A stretch of 17,067 nt of DNA from Sulfurimonas sp. (GTDB lineage Bacteria > Campylobacterota > Campylobacteria > Campylobacterales > Sulfurimonadaceae): the NCBI GenBank assembly GCA_027063215.1, contig JAMOSE010000037.1:1-17067 (forward strand), read 5' to 3'. This document shows, in pieces, positions 6,389-13,428 of this stretch. The position numbers and the translations under genes were made by a program. The notes beneath the pieces were generated by a model. It saw only the letters and a list, made by a program, of their open reading frames with translations. It had not been told where the DNA came from and searched no databases. Position 1 is the stretch's first letter. The number at the start of each line of letters is the position of its first letter.

Positions 6389-7756
6389 GTGAATATTAAA
6401 AAATCTCAACAAGATTTAGATTCTTTTGATACAAAGAACTCTAAAGTTGACAGAAGAGACTTTTTTGCAAAAACAGCAGCGCTTGGCGTTACTGCACTTG
6501 CAGGAACATCACTGTTGGCATCAGAAGAGGGAGAAAGATCCATCTTGAAACCTACAAAGTGGGGAACAACATGGGGAGATCCTGTTACGAAAAATCTTTA
6601 TGGTATGCCATCAAAATATGAGCATAACGTAACAAGAAGATATACAAAACTTCTGGCTTCTGGAAACTATCGTGCATCTATTACCGTAACACCTATTCAA
6701 GAGTCAAAAGGTATCATTACACCAAATGGACTCTTCTTTAGTCGTTCTCACGGTGGTGTCGCACATATTGATCCAAATGAGCATAGACTTATGCTTACAG
6801 GACTAATAAAGAAACCGCTTGTACTGACAATGAAAGAGTTAATGCGTTATCCAAGTGTAACACGTACTCACTTTATAGAGTGCCCGGCAAATGGTGGACA
6901 AGAGTGGAGAGGACCACAATATAACTCACTGCAGTTTGCAAAAGGTTTTATGTCCTGTGCAGAATGGACGGGTGTCTATGTTAAAGATATCATTAAAGAT
7001 TTAGGTATTGATCCTAAAGCTATTTGGATGCTTGCAGAGGGTGGAGACTCTTCTAAAATGGGAAGAAGTATTCCTATGGAAAAAGTTCTTGATGATGCAA
7101 TGATTGTCTGGGGACAAAATGGTGAAGCACTTCGCCCTGAGCAGGGATACCCTATTCGTCTTCTTGTTCCGGGATGGGAAGGGAACTTATGTGTTAAATG
7201 GCTACGTCGTTTAGATTTCTCAACTGATCCATGGTACTGTAAAGAAGAAACTTCAAAATACACTGTACTCAAACCTACAGGAAAAGCGATCCAACACTTC
7301 TATGCAAATGAAGTAAACTCAACCGTAGTTTCTCCTTCTCCAGAGATTGACTGGTCAGACTTAAAAGATGGTGATACAGTAGAAATCGAAGGACTTGCAT
7401 GGTCTGGTATGGGTACTATTACAGGTGTTGACTTATCCTTTGACGGTGGTAAAAACTATGTAGAGGCATCACTTAAGGGCTTGGTACTGCCTAAATGTTG
7501 GACTCGATGGAGTTATGTACACACATATAAAAAAGGGCAAGAACTCTTTTTAACTTCTCGTGCAATGGATGATGCTGGATTTATTCAACCTACAATTGAC
7601 CAAGAAGAGTTAGTTGTCGGTGTTGAAGCGGTTTATCACAGAAATGCTGTTGAGACATGGAAAGTTGAAAAAGATGGCAAAGTAACACATGTTCAATTTC
7701 GTTCACAATTAGGACGCAAAGCCAACGGTGAATTAGTAATAGAGGGGAAAGCATAA
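6389..7756 (+). CDS. soxC: SoxC, molybdenum subunit of sulfane dehydrogenase
   Basis: Periplasmic molybdopterin enzyme of the sulfite oxidase family. With the cytochrome SoxD it oxidises the sulfane sulfur bound to SoxY during thiosulfate oxidation by the Sox pathway. The 455-residue protein starts with a twin-arginine signal (DRRDFFAK, Arg 22-23, then a hydrophobic stretch ending near ASE at 44-46), as expected for a cofactor-loaded protein. Visible landmarks are ECPANGGQEW, the molybdenum-ligand cysteine C190 in MSCAEWTG, and GWEGNLCVKWLRRL. The C-terminal third is the Mo-co dimerisation domain (VDLSFDGGKNY). I chose the GTG start at 6389 because AAGGAG (6377-6382) lies five to six bases before it; a GTG at 6341 in the same frame has no such site. 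The soxD ATG overlaps its stop by one base. Plain molybdopterin, not the MobA product, is the cofactor in this family. Confidence 0.92.
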   Translation: MNIKKSQQDLDSFDTKNSKVDRRDFFAKTAALGVTALAGTSLLASEEGERSILKPTKWGTTWGDPVTKNLYGMPSKYEHNVTRRYTKLLASGNYRASITVTPIQESKGIITPNGLFFSRSHGGVAHIDPNEHRLMLTGLIKKPLVLTMKELMRYPSVTRTHFIECPANGGQEWRGPQYNSLQFAKGFMSCAEWTGVYVKDIIKDLGIDPKAIWMLAEGGDSSKMGRSIPMEKVLDDAMIVWGQNGEALRPEQGYPIRLLVPGWEGNLCVKWLRRLDFSTDPWYCKEETSKYTVLKPTGKAIQHFYANEVNSTVVSPSPEIDWSDLKDGDTVEIEGLAWSGMGTITGVDLSFDGGKNYVEASLKGLVLPKCWTRWSYVHTYKKGQELFLTSRAMDDAGFIQPTIDQEELVVGVEAVYHRNAVETWKVEKDGKVTHVQFRSQLGRKANGELVIEGKA

Positions 7757-8928
7757 TGAGAAAATTAACAAAAAGATCATTAATTTCAATTTCTGTGGCC
7801 ACTGTATTATCACTGGGCTTATCTGCATGTATGGAAGATGCTTCACCAAAAGTTACCAATACAGCTAAAGACAACAGTGGCTTAAAAAGAGCCATTGACG
7901 GTGGTGTTACATATGATGTAATCAATGGAAAATTTGGTGTTTATGCAGTAAATGAAAAAGCACATAATGGTAAGATTAAGTTTGGACGGACTCCAACAAA
8001 AGAAGAGTATGATGAATGGAGTTCAGATGTTCATTTTACAGGAGAAGGTCTTCCAGAAGGACAAGGAACTGCAGAAGAGGGTTCTGAAATTTATGATGCG
8101 AAATGTGTTATGTGTCATGGTGACTTTGGCTCTGGTGGTGGTGGATACCCAGCACTTTCAAAAGGCAATGCATATGAGATGCAAAAAAGCTTAACAAATC
8201 AAAGACTCAAACCTGATGATGATGGTCCGGTAAGATTTTTTGGAAGTTACTGGCCAAAAGCAAGTACACTTTGGTGGTACATTAAAGATGCTATGCCACA
8301 TCCACAAACAGACAGCTTAAGTGATGATGAAGTCTATGCCCTTGTTGCTTATACTTTAAATATCAACGAAATGGAAATCGACGGACAAGAGGTAGATGAT
8401 GAGTATGTACTTAATCGTGAGAATTTCTTAAAAATTCAAATGCCAAACAAAGATGGTTTTGAACCTCAGATTGAAGGTCCAGATGCAGAGAAACACATAC
8501 GTGCATACTATGCAAATCCTAAGAACTTTGGTGGACAGACATATAATGTTAAGAATCCAGCATCACGCTGTATGACAAATTGTCAAGAACCTACTGTAAA
8601 AGTGGCTTATATTCAAAATGGTGGTATCAGTGACTTTCATCCACCGCTGACGGACGTGAGAGATCTGCCAAAAGAAAAAAAAGATTTAAAAAACTTTAAT
8701 GCTCAAAAAGCGTATAATGAGAGTTGTGCTATGTGTCATGAGACAGGGGCAGCACCTGCTCCTGGTGATAAAGCAGCATGGTCTGGACTTCTTGAAAAAG
8801 GCATAGATAAAGTCTATGAAGCAGGAATCAAAGGTACTGAAGCTGGTATGCCTGCAAAAGGTGGCGCATCAATGAGTGATTCAGAGTTTAAAATGGTTGT
8901 TGACTATATAGTTAACCAAAGCAAGTAA
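7756..8928 (+). CDS. soxD: SoxD, diheme cytochrome c subunit of sulfane dehydrogenase
   Basis: Electron-accepting partner of SoxC in the periplasm. The 390-residue protein has two c-type heme sites: C117-VM-C120-H121 with a likely axial Met at M180 (DAMPHP), and C324-AM-C327-H328 with a likely axial Met at M365 (GMPAKGG). The N-terminal part holds the SoxD-type domain (FGRTPTKEEYDEW, MPNKDGF). The small C-terminal domain from about 315 resembles cytochrome c5/c555. A further cysteine pair CMTNC (272-276) is not a heme site. The signal peptide ends in LSAC at 22-25, a good lipobox, so the mature protein is probably a lipoprotein anchored at C25 rather than soluble. The start overlaps the soxC stop (TAATG). 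Confidence 0.9.
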   Translation: MRKLTKRSLISISVATVLSLGLSACMEDASPKVTNTAKDNSGLKRAIDGGVTYDVINGKFGVYAVNEKAHNGKIKFGRTPTKEEYDEWSSDVHFTGEGLPEGQGTAEEGSEIYDAKCVMCHGDFGSGGGGYPALSKGNAYEMQKSLTNQRLKPDDDGPVRFFGSYWPKASTLWWYIKDAMPHPQTDSLSDDEVYALVAYTLNINEMEIDGQEVDDEYVLNRENFLKIQMPNKDGFEPQIEGPDAEKHIRAYYANPKNFGGQTYNVKNPASRCMTNCQEPTVKVAYIQNGGISDFHPPLTDVRDLPKEKKDLKNFNAQKAYNESCAMCHETGAAPAPGDKAAWSGLLEKGIDKVYEAGIKGTEAGMPAKGGASMSDSEFKMVVDYIVNQSK

Positions 8929-8946
8929 AATTAACAAAAAGGAAAA

Positions 8947-9402
8947 ATGATGAAAAGAAGACAATTTTTAAGTATGACGTTAGGTGCTGTAGCATTAGCT
9001 GCTGTACCTGCAAGTGTTAGAGCAGAAGATTTTAGAAAATCAAAGCCAACTGTATGGACGGCTAAAAGTGTTGATGATGCGATTAAAGCAATGTATGGAT
9101 CTACTGCATTAACTATGGGAGGCGTTAAGCTTACTGCTCCTGATGTAGCTAGTAATGGAGGAGCTATTCCTGTTAGCTTTTCAACGGACAAAGATGTAAA
9201 AACTATTGCAGTTTTTCAAGATGCGAATCCAGAAGCTGCAGTTCTTGTAATTGAGCCAAATAAATATAGCATTAACAAATATGCTATCAAAATAAAAATG
9301 GCGAAATCTGGTACTATCACTATAGTTGCTGAAGGTAAAGACGGAAAACTTTACGCGGCTAAGAAAACTTTAGATGTTGCACTTGGTGGATGTGAAGGGT
9401 AA
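8947..9402 (+). CDS. soxY: SoxY, sulfur-carrier subunit of SoxYZ
   Basis: SoxY carries the pathway's sulfur intermediates covalently on a cysteine near its C-terminus, in a complex with SoxZ in the periplasm. The 151-residue protein has a twin-arginine signal (MMKRRQFLSM, cleavage likely after ASVRA at 26), which also exports SoxZ. The carrier cysteine is C149 in the final residues GGCEG. The usual SoxY ending is GGCGG, so one glycine is replaced by glutamate here. In Sulfurimonas the SoxY beside soxCD is, from memory, a second type (SoxY2) distinct from the one with soxXAB, and this gene fits that position. The ribosome site AAAAGGA lies before two adjacent ATGs (8947 and 8950); either could be used. 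Confidence 0.9.
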   Translation: MMKRRQFLSMTLGAVALAAVPASVRAEDFRKSKPTVWTAKSVDDAIKAMYGSTALTMGGVKLTAPDVASNGGAIPVSFSTDKDVKTIAVFQDANPEAAVLVIEPNKYSINKYAIKIKMAKSGTITIVAEGKDGKLYAAKKTLDVALGGCEG

Positions 9403-9445
9403 TCCTTTACATTTCTCTTTATAAAATAAATATTAAGGAAAAATA

Positions 9446-9760
9446 ATGGCTGGAATTAAAGCAAAAGCAAAATTAAAAAATGGTGTTGTTAAAGTTAAAG
9501 CGATGATCAAACATCCAATGATGACATACAATATGGCAGAGAAAAAAACAGGGAGCAGAGATAATGCGAACTTCATTACACATTTCAGTGCTACAGTAAA
9601 CGGTGAAACAGTTGTAGATATGTCAACATCTCAATTCTTATCTAAAAATCCTATCTTTAAATTTGAATTTAAAGGTATTGGAAAAAAAGGCGATAAAGTA
9701 GAACTGCTTGCTGTTGACCGCAAAGGTAAAACATATAAAGGAAAAGCTAAAATCAAATAA
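9446..9760 (+). CDS. soxZ: SoxZ, partner subunit of SoxY
   Basis: A 104-residue immunoglobulin-like beta protein that binds SoxY and helps present its carrier cysteine. Family features visible are KAKLKNGVVKVKAMIKHPMMTYN (first strands, residues 6-28, with the HPM motif), FITHFSATVNGETV, FKFEFKGIGKKGDKVEL and a basic C-terminus YKGKAKIK. There is no signal peptide, in line with export of SoxZ bound to the Tat-targeted SoxY. It lies 43 bases after soxY, with AAGGA before the start. It is the last gene of the sox cluster and is followed by a strong hairpin. Confidence 0.92.
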   Translation: MAGIKAKAKLKNGVVKVKAMIKHPMMTYNMAEKKTGSRDNANFITHFSATVNGETVVDMSTSQFLSKNPIFKFEFKGIGKKGDKVELLAVDRKGKTYKGKAKIK

Positions 9761-9777
9761 ACTTTGATTTTTCTTTT

Positions 9778-9811
9778 TAGCCAAGAGCAGTATGAATACT
9801 GCTCTTGGCTA
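9778..9811 (+). terminator. Hairpin at the end of the sox operon
   Basis: TAGCCAAGAGCAGTAT (9778-9793) and its exact complement (9796-9811) form a 16-bp perfect stem with a two-base centre, in practice a small AT loop. It starts 17 bases after the soxZ stop. The T-run TTTTTT comes only 11 bases after the stem (9822-9827), so it is not a textbook intrinsic terminator; it may also protect the message 3' end. Confidence 0.65.
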
Positions 9812-9887
9812 GCATATACTCTTTTTTCAAGTTCTATGTAAGTGTCAGACCATAATAGATTTTTAAAAAACAGTAACGGGATAAATA

Positions 9888-10319
9888 ATGCAAGGAAAAG
9901 TAGTCGCACTCTACATTACAAAAGATGATGCCAATAAAACAAGGGAAATGCACTCTGAAATAGATATAGATGCGTATGGTGTCCTTGGTGATAAATTTTA
10001 TGCTAAAGATCTCCAGCGAACTATTTTGATCACTGCGACTGAGAGCTATGAGCTTACAAAAGAAAATGGTATAGATATCGCCAAAGGGTCACTGGGGGAA
10101 AATCTGCTTATAGACATAAACCCGTATCATCTTCTGCCGGGAGAGCGTTTACATGTTGGAGATACACTCCTTGAAATAACACAAAACTGTACACTCTGCA
10201 AAGGACTCTCTACACTTAACTCCAAACTTCCAAAATTACTTAAAAATGATAGAGGTATTTTTGCAAAAGTAATTAATGGCCCTCATTCGATACAAATAGG
10301 AGATAGTGTTAAAATATAA
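9888..10319 (+). CDS. MOSC-domain protein
   Basis: A single-domain 143-residue protein of the MOSC family (named for molybdenum cofactor sulfurase C-terminal domain). Related proteins handle sulfur or molybdenum cofactor, or detoxify N-hydroxylated compounds. Visible landmarks are GVLGDKFYAKDLQRTILI at 31-48, KGSLGENLLIDI at 67-78, LPGERLHVGDTLLEIT at 83-98, the conserved cysteine region CTLC at 101-104 and RGIFAKVINGPHSIQIGDSV at 122-141. There is no signal peptide, so it should be cytoplasmic. It begins 76 bases after the sox hairpin, with GGGA before its ATG; the CATAAT near 9851 is a possible -10. Its position behind soxCDYZ hints at a role in preparing the SoxC cofactor or in sulfur transfer, but this is inference only. 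Confidence 0.85.
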   Translation: MQGKVVALYITKDDANKTREMHSEIDIDAYGVLGDKFYAKDLQRTILITATESYELTKENGIDIAKGSLGENLLIDINPYHLLPGERLHVGDTLLEITQNCTLCKGLSTLNSKLPKLLKNDRGIFAKVINGPHSIQIGDSVKI

Positions 10320-10484
10320 ATATCGTATATATTCCATTTGCAAATTTGCTGTAATATATCCTGTTCTTTTTATCTTTATATGAAAAAAAGTGAAATAAAT
10401 AAACTTTTTGAAAGTTGAGAACTGAATCACACAAAACACAAAAAATGATTGTTAAAAATGAAATAGTACAATAAAAGGATAGAT

Positions 10485-11228
10485 GTGAATCTACACAGTT
10501 TTTTATGGGAATATGGAGAGAAAGTTCCTGGATATGATGTTACAGTCATCAATGAAAGAGAAGCAAGAGCAGCAGCAGGTATTCTTGCAACACTTGGAAT
10601 GATTGTTATCTTTTTAGGTATCGGATATAACCACATTATAGTAGCAAGGGTCTATTTAGCATTTTTATTTATTGATTTTACAGCAAGAGTCATTAGTCCG
10701 ACCTATTCTCCTTCTTTACTCCTTGGAAAATTTATTGTCAGAAATCAAAAACCCGAATATGTTGGAGGATTGCAAAAACGCTTTGCATGGACACTTGGTT
10801 GGCTCGTCTCTTTCCCTATGCTGTATTGGTTTGTTTTAAATTGGGATATTACATTCTATAAAGTGATGATTTGTGTACTTTGTCTAACATTAATGACTTT
10901 GGAAAGTGCTTTTTCTATCTGTGTTGGCTGTATGATTTACAAAGCAATAATAGATAAAAACCCTCAACATTGTCCCGGAGGTGTCTGTGAGATCAAAAAA
11001 AGAGAACCCATACAGACTTTTAATCCTTTACAGGCATCTATTGCTTTTATTACTGCCATAGGACTTGTTGTAGGCATCTATCTCTTTCTTGCCAAAACAG
11101 AATCTAAAACCTTTTTCGGGGAGTTTCTTCATGAAGCCGTACTGACAAAAGCACAACTCCAAAAAGAGAAAGATGAAGCGTATCAAAGAGCATTAGAAAA
11201 AGAGTTTGGAGATGATGACGATTTCTAA
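10485..11228 (+). CDS. DUF4395-family membrane protein
   Basis: A 247-residue membrane protein with the DUF4395 pattern: VINEREARAAA at 21-31, RVISPTYSPSLLLGKF at 68-83, LQKRFAW at 96-102 and ESAFSICVGCMIY at 140-152. The paired cysteines C146 and C149 are a family hallmark; a second pair lies in CPGGVC at 163-168. There are about five hydrophobic helices (31-50, 52-70, 100-118, 124-150, 184-204). The C-terminal tail from 215 is charged and probably coiled. Function is unknown; the cysteine motif suggests a thiol or metal role. GTG is the start because AAAAGGA (10473-10479) precedes it and the upstream ATG runs into a stop. The 165-base gap before it holds only weak promoter candidates such as TGCTGTAAT at 10347-10355. 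It converges on aroC with 6 bases between. Confidence 0.75.
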   Translation: MNLHSFLWEYGEKVPGYDVTVINEREARAAAGILATLGMIVIFLGIGYNHIIVARVYLAFLFIDFTARVISPTYSPSLLLGKFIVRNQKPEYVGGLQKRFAWTLGWLVSFPMLYWFVLNWDITFYKVMICVLCLTLMTLESAFSICVGCMIYKAIIDKNPQHCPGGVCEIKKREPIQTFNPLQASIAFITAIGLVVGIYLFLAKTESKTFFGEFLHEAVLTKAQLQKEKDEAYQRALEKEFGDDDDF

Positions 11229-11234
11229 ACGCTT

Positions 11235-12308
11235 CTATTTGTAATACTTTACAACACCTTCCATCTTTGAACCCATATTTAAAAGAAGCATATCGGCAAT
11301 TACAAGTGCTGCCATCGCTTCACAAACAATCGTTCCTCGAATCGCAACACATGGATCATGGCGACCTTTCAGTGCAAAATCCACCTCTTCATTCTCTGTT
11401 GTAATAGTATGTTGTTCTTGAAAAATTGATGGTGTTGGTTTGAAATAGACATTTAAAACAATATCATCGCCATTACTAATACCACCTAAAATTCCACCGG
11501 CATGATTAGACTCAAAACCATTCATACGAATTGCATCATTATTTTGCGATCCTAGAACTCTTGAAGAGAGCACACCATCACCAATCTCGACAGCTTTTAC
11601 AGCATTGATCCCCATCATAGCATCTGCAAGAACACCATCAAGCTTATAATAGAGTGGCTGACCTAATCCAACAGGAACCCCTTTAATAAGCACTCGAGAG
11701 ACACCACCGACAGAATCATGTCTATTTTTTGCTTCAAGAATCGCTGCTTTTTGAGCCTCTTCTACAGTAGTATCAAGGGCATAAATAATACTCTTGTTTA
11801 CTCTTGAATAATCATAGGAATTGGCTTTGATACCGTGAACTTCACTTATACCACTTAAAACTTCAATACCAAGAGAGCGCAGCATTAACTTTGCAATTGC
11901 TCCTGCTGCTACACGCGCTGCCGTTTCACGTGCAGAGCTTCTCCCTCCTCCACGATAATCACGTAATCCATACTTATGAAAATATGTAAAATCAGCATGC
12001 CCGGGTCGAAAGATATCTTTTATATTGGAATAATCACGTGATTTTTGATTTGTATTATAAATAATCATAGCTATCGGTGTTCCCGTACTTTTTCCTTCAA
12101 AAACACCACTGAGTATCTCAACTTTATCCGCCTCTTTACGTGCTGTTTCAAACTCACTTTTACCCGGTTTTCTACGATCAAGCTCACTTTGAATAAAAGC
12201 CTCATCAATCTCCAAACCTGCAGGTAAACCATCTAAAATACACCCTAATGCTTTACCATGAGACTCTCCAAATGTAGAAAATCGTAATTTCATACCAAAA
12301 CTATTCAC
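11235..12308 (-). CDS. aroC: Chorismate synthase (AroC)
   Basis: Last step of the shikimate pathway: converts 5-enolpyruvylshikimate 3-phosphate to chorismate with reduced FMN, in the cytoplasm. The 357-residue protein has all signatures: STFGESHGKALGCILDG near residues 11-27 (with H17), RRKPGKS at 45-51, RPGHADFTYFHKYG at 101-114, DYRGGGRSSARETAARVAAG at 117-136 and RHDPCVAIRG near 315. It starts at GTG (MNSFG is the usual opening in relatives), overlapping the rnc stop by one base as TAGTG. The monofunctional length lacks the extra flavin reductase region found in fungal enzymes. It is the last gene of a five-gene minus-strand run and converges on the DUF4395 gene with no clear terminator between. 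Confidence 0.95.
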   Translation of the reverse strand: MNSFGMKLRFSTFGESHGKALGCILDGLPAGLEIDEAFIQSELDRRKPGKSEFETARKEADKVEILSGVFEGKSTGTPIAMIIYNTNQKSRDYSNIKDIFRPGHADFTYFHKYGLRDYRGGGRSSARETAARVAAGAIAKLMLRSLGIEVLSGISEVHGIKANSYDYSRVNKSIIYALDTTVEEAQKAAILEAKNRHDSVGGVSRVLIKGVPVGLGQPLYYKLDGVLADAMMGINAVKAVEIGDGVLSSRVLGSQNNDAIRMNGFESNHAGGILGGISNGDDIVLNVYFKPTPSIFQEQHTITTENEEVDFALKGRHDPCVAIRGTIVCEAMAALVIADMLLLNMGSKMEGVVKYYK

Positions 12309-12988
12309 TATTTTTCCTCTTTTAGTATCTCAACGGCTAATTTAGCAGCCTCTTGCTGTGCTATTTTTTTACTTTTGCCAACAGCACGTGCATACTCTTT
12401 ATCTTCTATACAAACAGCTACTTCAAACTCTTTTTTATGATCAGGACCACGCGAAGCTATAACCTTATACTCTGGAGTTATGCCAAAACGTGCCTGTGTA
12501 AGTTCTTGCAGCGTTGTCTTAAAATCACGAAAAAGAGAATCAAGTGAGATCTCTTTATGATTCTCTTCAATAAGCTTAATAGCTATCTTTTGAACAGTCT
12601 CTAAACCACCTTCTAGATAGATCGCCCCCATTATTGCCTCAAAAGCATTAGAAAGAAGTGATGATTTCTCTCTCCCTCCATTATTATCTTCTGCATTGGA
12701 AAGAAATATATAATCACCCAGATCCAAAGCTCGTGCAAGTTTATCAAATCCTGTTTCATTGACAAGTGATGCTCGAATCTTAGATAATTTACCTTCATCA
12801 GAATCCCGAAATTTTCTAAAAAGATACTCACCGACAACAAGATCAAGTACTGCATCTCCTAAAAACTCCAAGCGCTCATTATCGTAGGGCTGTTTATAAC
12901 TTTTATGTGTCAGCGCTTCGATAATGAGCTTTTTGTCTTGAAACTCATATCCTAATTTTTTTTCTAATTCCTCTATAGTCTTATGCAT
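12308..12988 (-). CDS. rnc: Ribonuclease III
   Basis: Cuts double-stranded RNA; matures ribosomal RNA and controls some messages. The 226-residue protein has the RNase III domain at about 5-145 with the signature NERLEFLGDAVLDL (37-50). The expected catalytic acids are E41, D45 and E117; the fourth position is N114 in NAFEAIMGAIYLEGG, as in several family members. A double-stranded RNA-binding domain follows at about 152-224 (LQELTQARFG, AVGKSKKIAQQEAAKLAVEIL). A ribosome site GGGGAG lies just before the ATG at 12988. It sits 11 bases behind rnhA and overlaps aroC by one base, so the two RNases are made together. Confidence 0.95.
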   Translation of the reverse strand: MHKTIEELEKKLGYEFQDKKLIIEALTHKSYKQPYDNERLEFLGDAVLDLVVGEYLFRKFRDSDEGKLSKIRASLVNETGFDKLARALDLGDYIFLSNAEDNNGGREKSSLLSNAFEAIMGAIYLEGGLETVQKIAIKLIEENHKEISLDSLFRDFKTTLQELTQARFGITPEYKVIASRGPDHKKEFEVAVCIEDKEYARAVGKSKKIAQQEAAKLAVEILKEEK

Positions 12989-12999
12989 ATGCTCCCCAT

Positions 13000-13428
13000 T
13001 TATAGTAAATCCTTTGCTCTTTGTGCTGCATCACGCGCCAATTTATCACATCGTTCATTCTCAACATGTCCATCATGTCCACGAACCCAAATCGCATGAA
13101 TTTTATGTGGTTTTGCCACTTCAATGTACTCTTTCCATAAATCAGGATTTTTTACCTTTTTAAAATCCCTTTTAATCCAGTTGTTCAACCACTCATTAAT
13201 CCCTTTAACAACATATGAGGAGTCTGATATTATATCGACTTCACAAGGTTCTTTTAAAGCGTGAAGGCCTTGTATTACTCCCTTTAACTCCATCCTGTTG
13301 TTTGTAGTATGTGATTCATTCCCGCTCAACTCTTTTTCTTTATCACCATACCGTAAGATTGTACCATATCCACCCGGTCCTGGATTGCCAAGTGCACTTC
13401 CATCACTGAAAAGAGTTATTTTCTTCAC
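13000..13428 (-). CDS. rnhA: Ribonuclease HI
   Basis: Degrades the RNA strand of RNA-DNA hybrids such as R-loops and Okazaki primers. The 142-residue protein carries the four catalytic acids at the expected places: D9 (FSDGSALGNPGPGG), E47 (NNRMELKG), D69 (IISDSSYVVKG) and D128 (NERCDKLA). The histidine in the GHDGH segment near 118-121 corresponds to the flexible active-site histidine. The basic handle region KRDFKKVKNPDLW is present at 87-99. The start is GTG at 13428, preceded by AAGGA; no in-frame ATG fits better. It overlaps the end of the TPR gene by 26 bases. Confidence 0.94.
   Translation of the reverse strand: MKKITLFSDGSALGNPGPGGYGTILRYGDKEKELSGNESHTTNNRMELKGVIQGLHALKEPCEVDIISDSSYVVKGINEWLNNWIKRDFKKVKNPDLWKEYIEVAKPHKIHAIWVRGHDGHVENERCDKLARDAAQRAKDLL

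Noticed and set aside
2554..7756. MobA as a dedicated maturation partner of SoxC because both are in the window.
   Set aside because: SoxC belongs to the sulfite oxidase family, which uses molybdopterin without the guanine dinucleotide that MobA adds.
8569..8585. CMTNC in SoxD as a third heme site.
   Set aside because: The spacing is CxxxC and no histidine follows the second cysteine, so it does not fit CxxCH.
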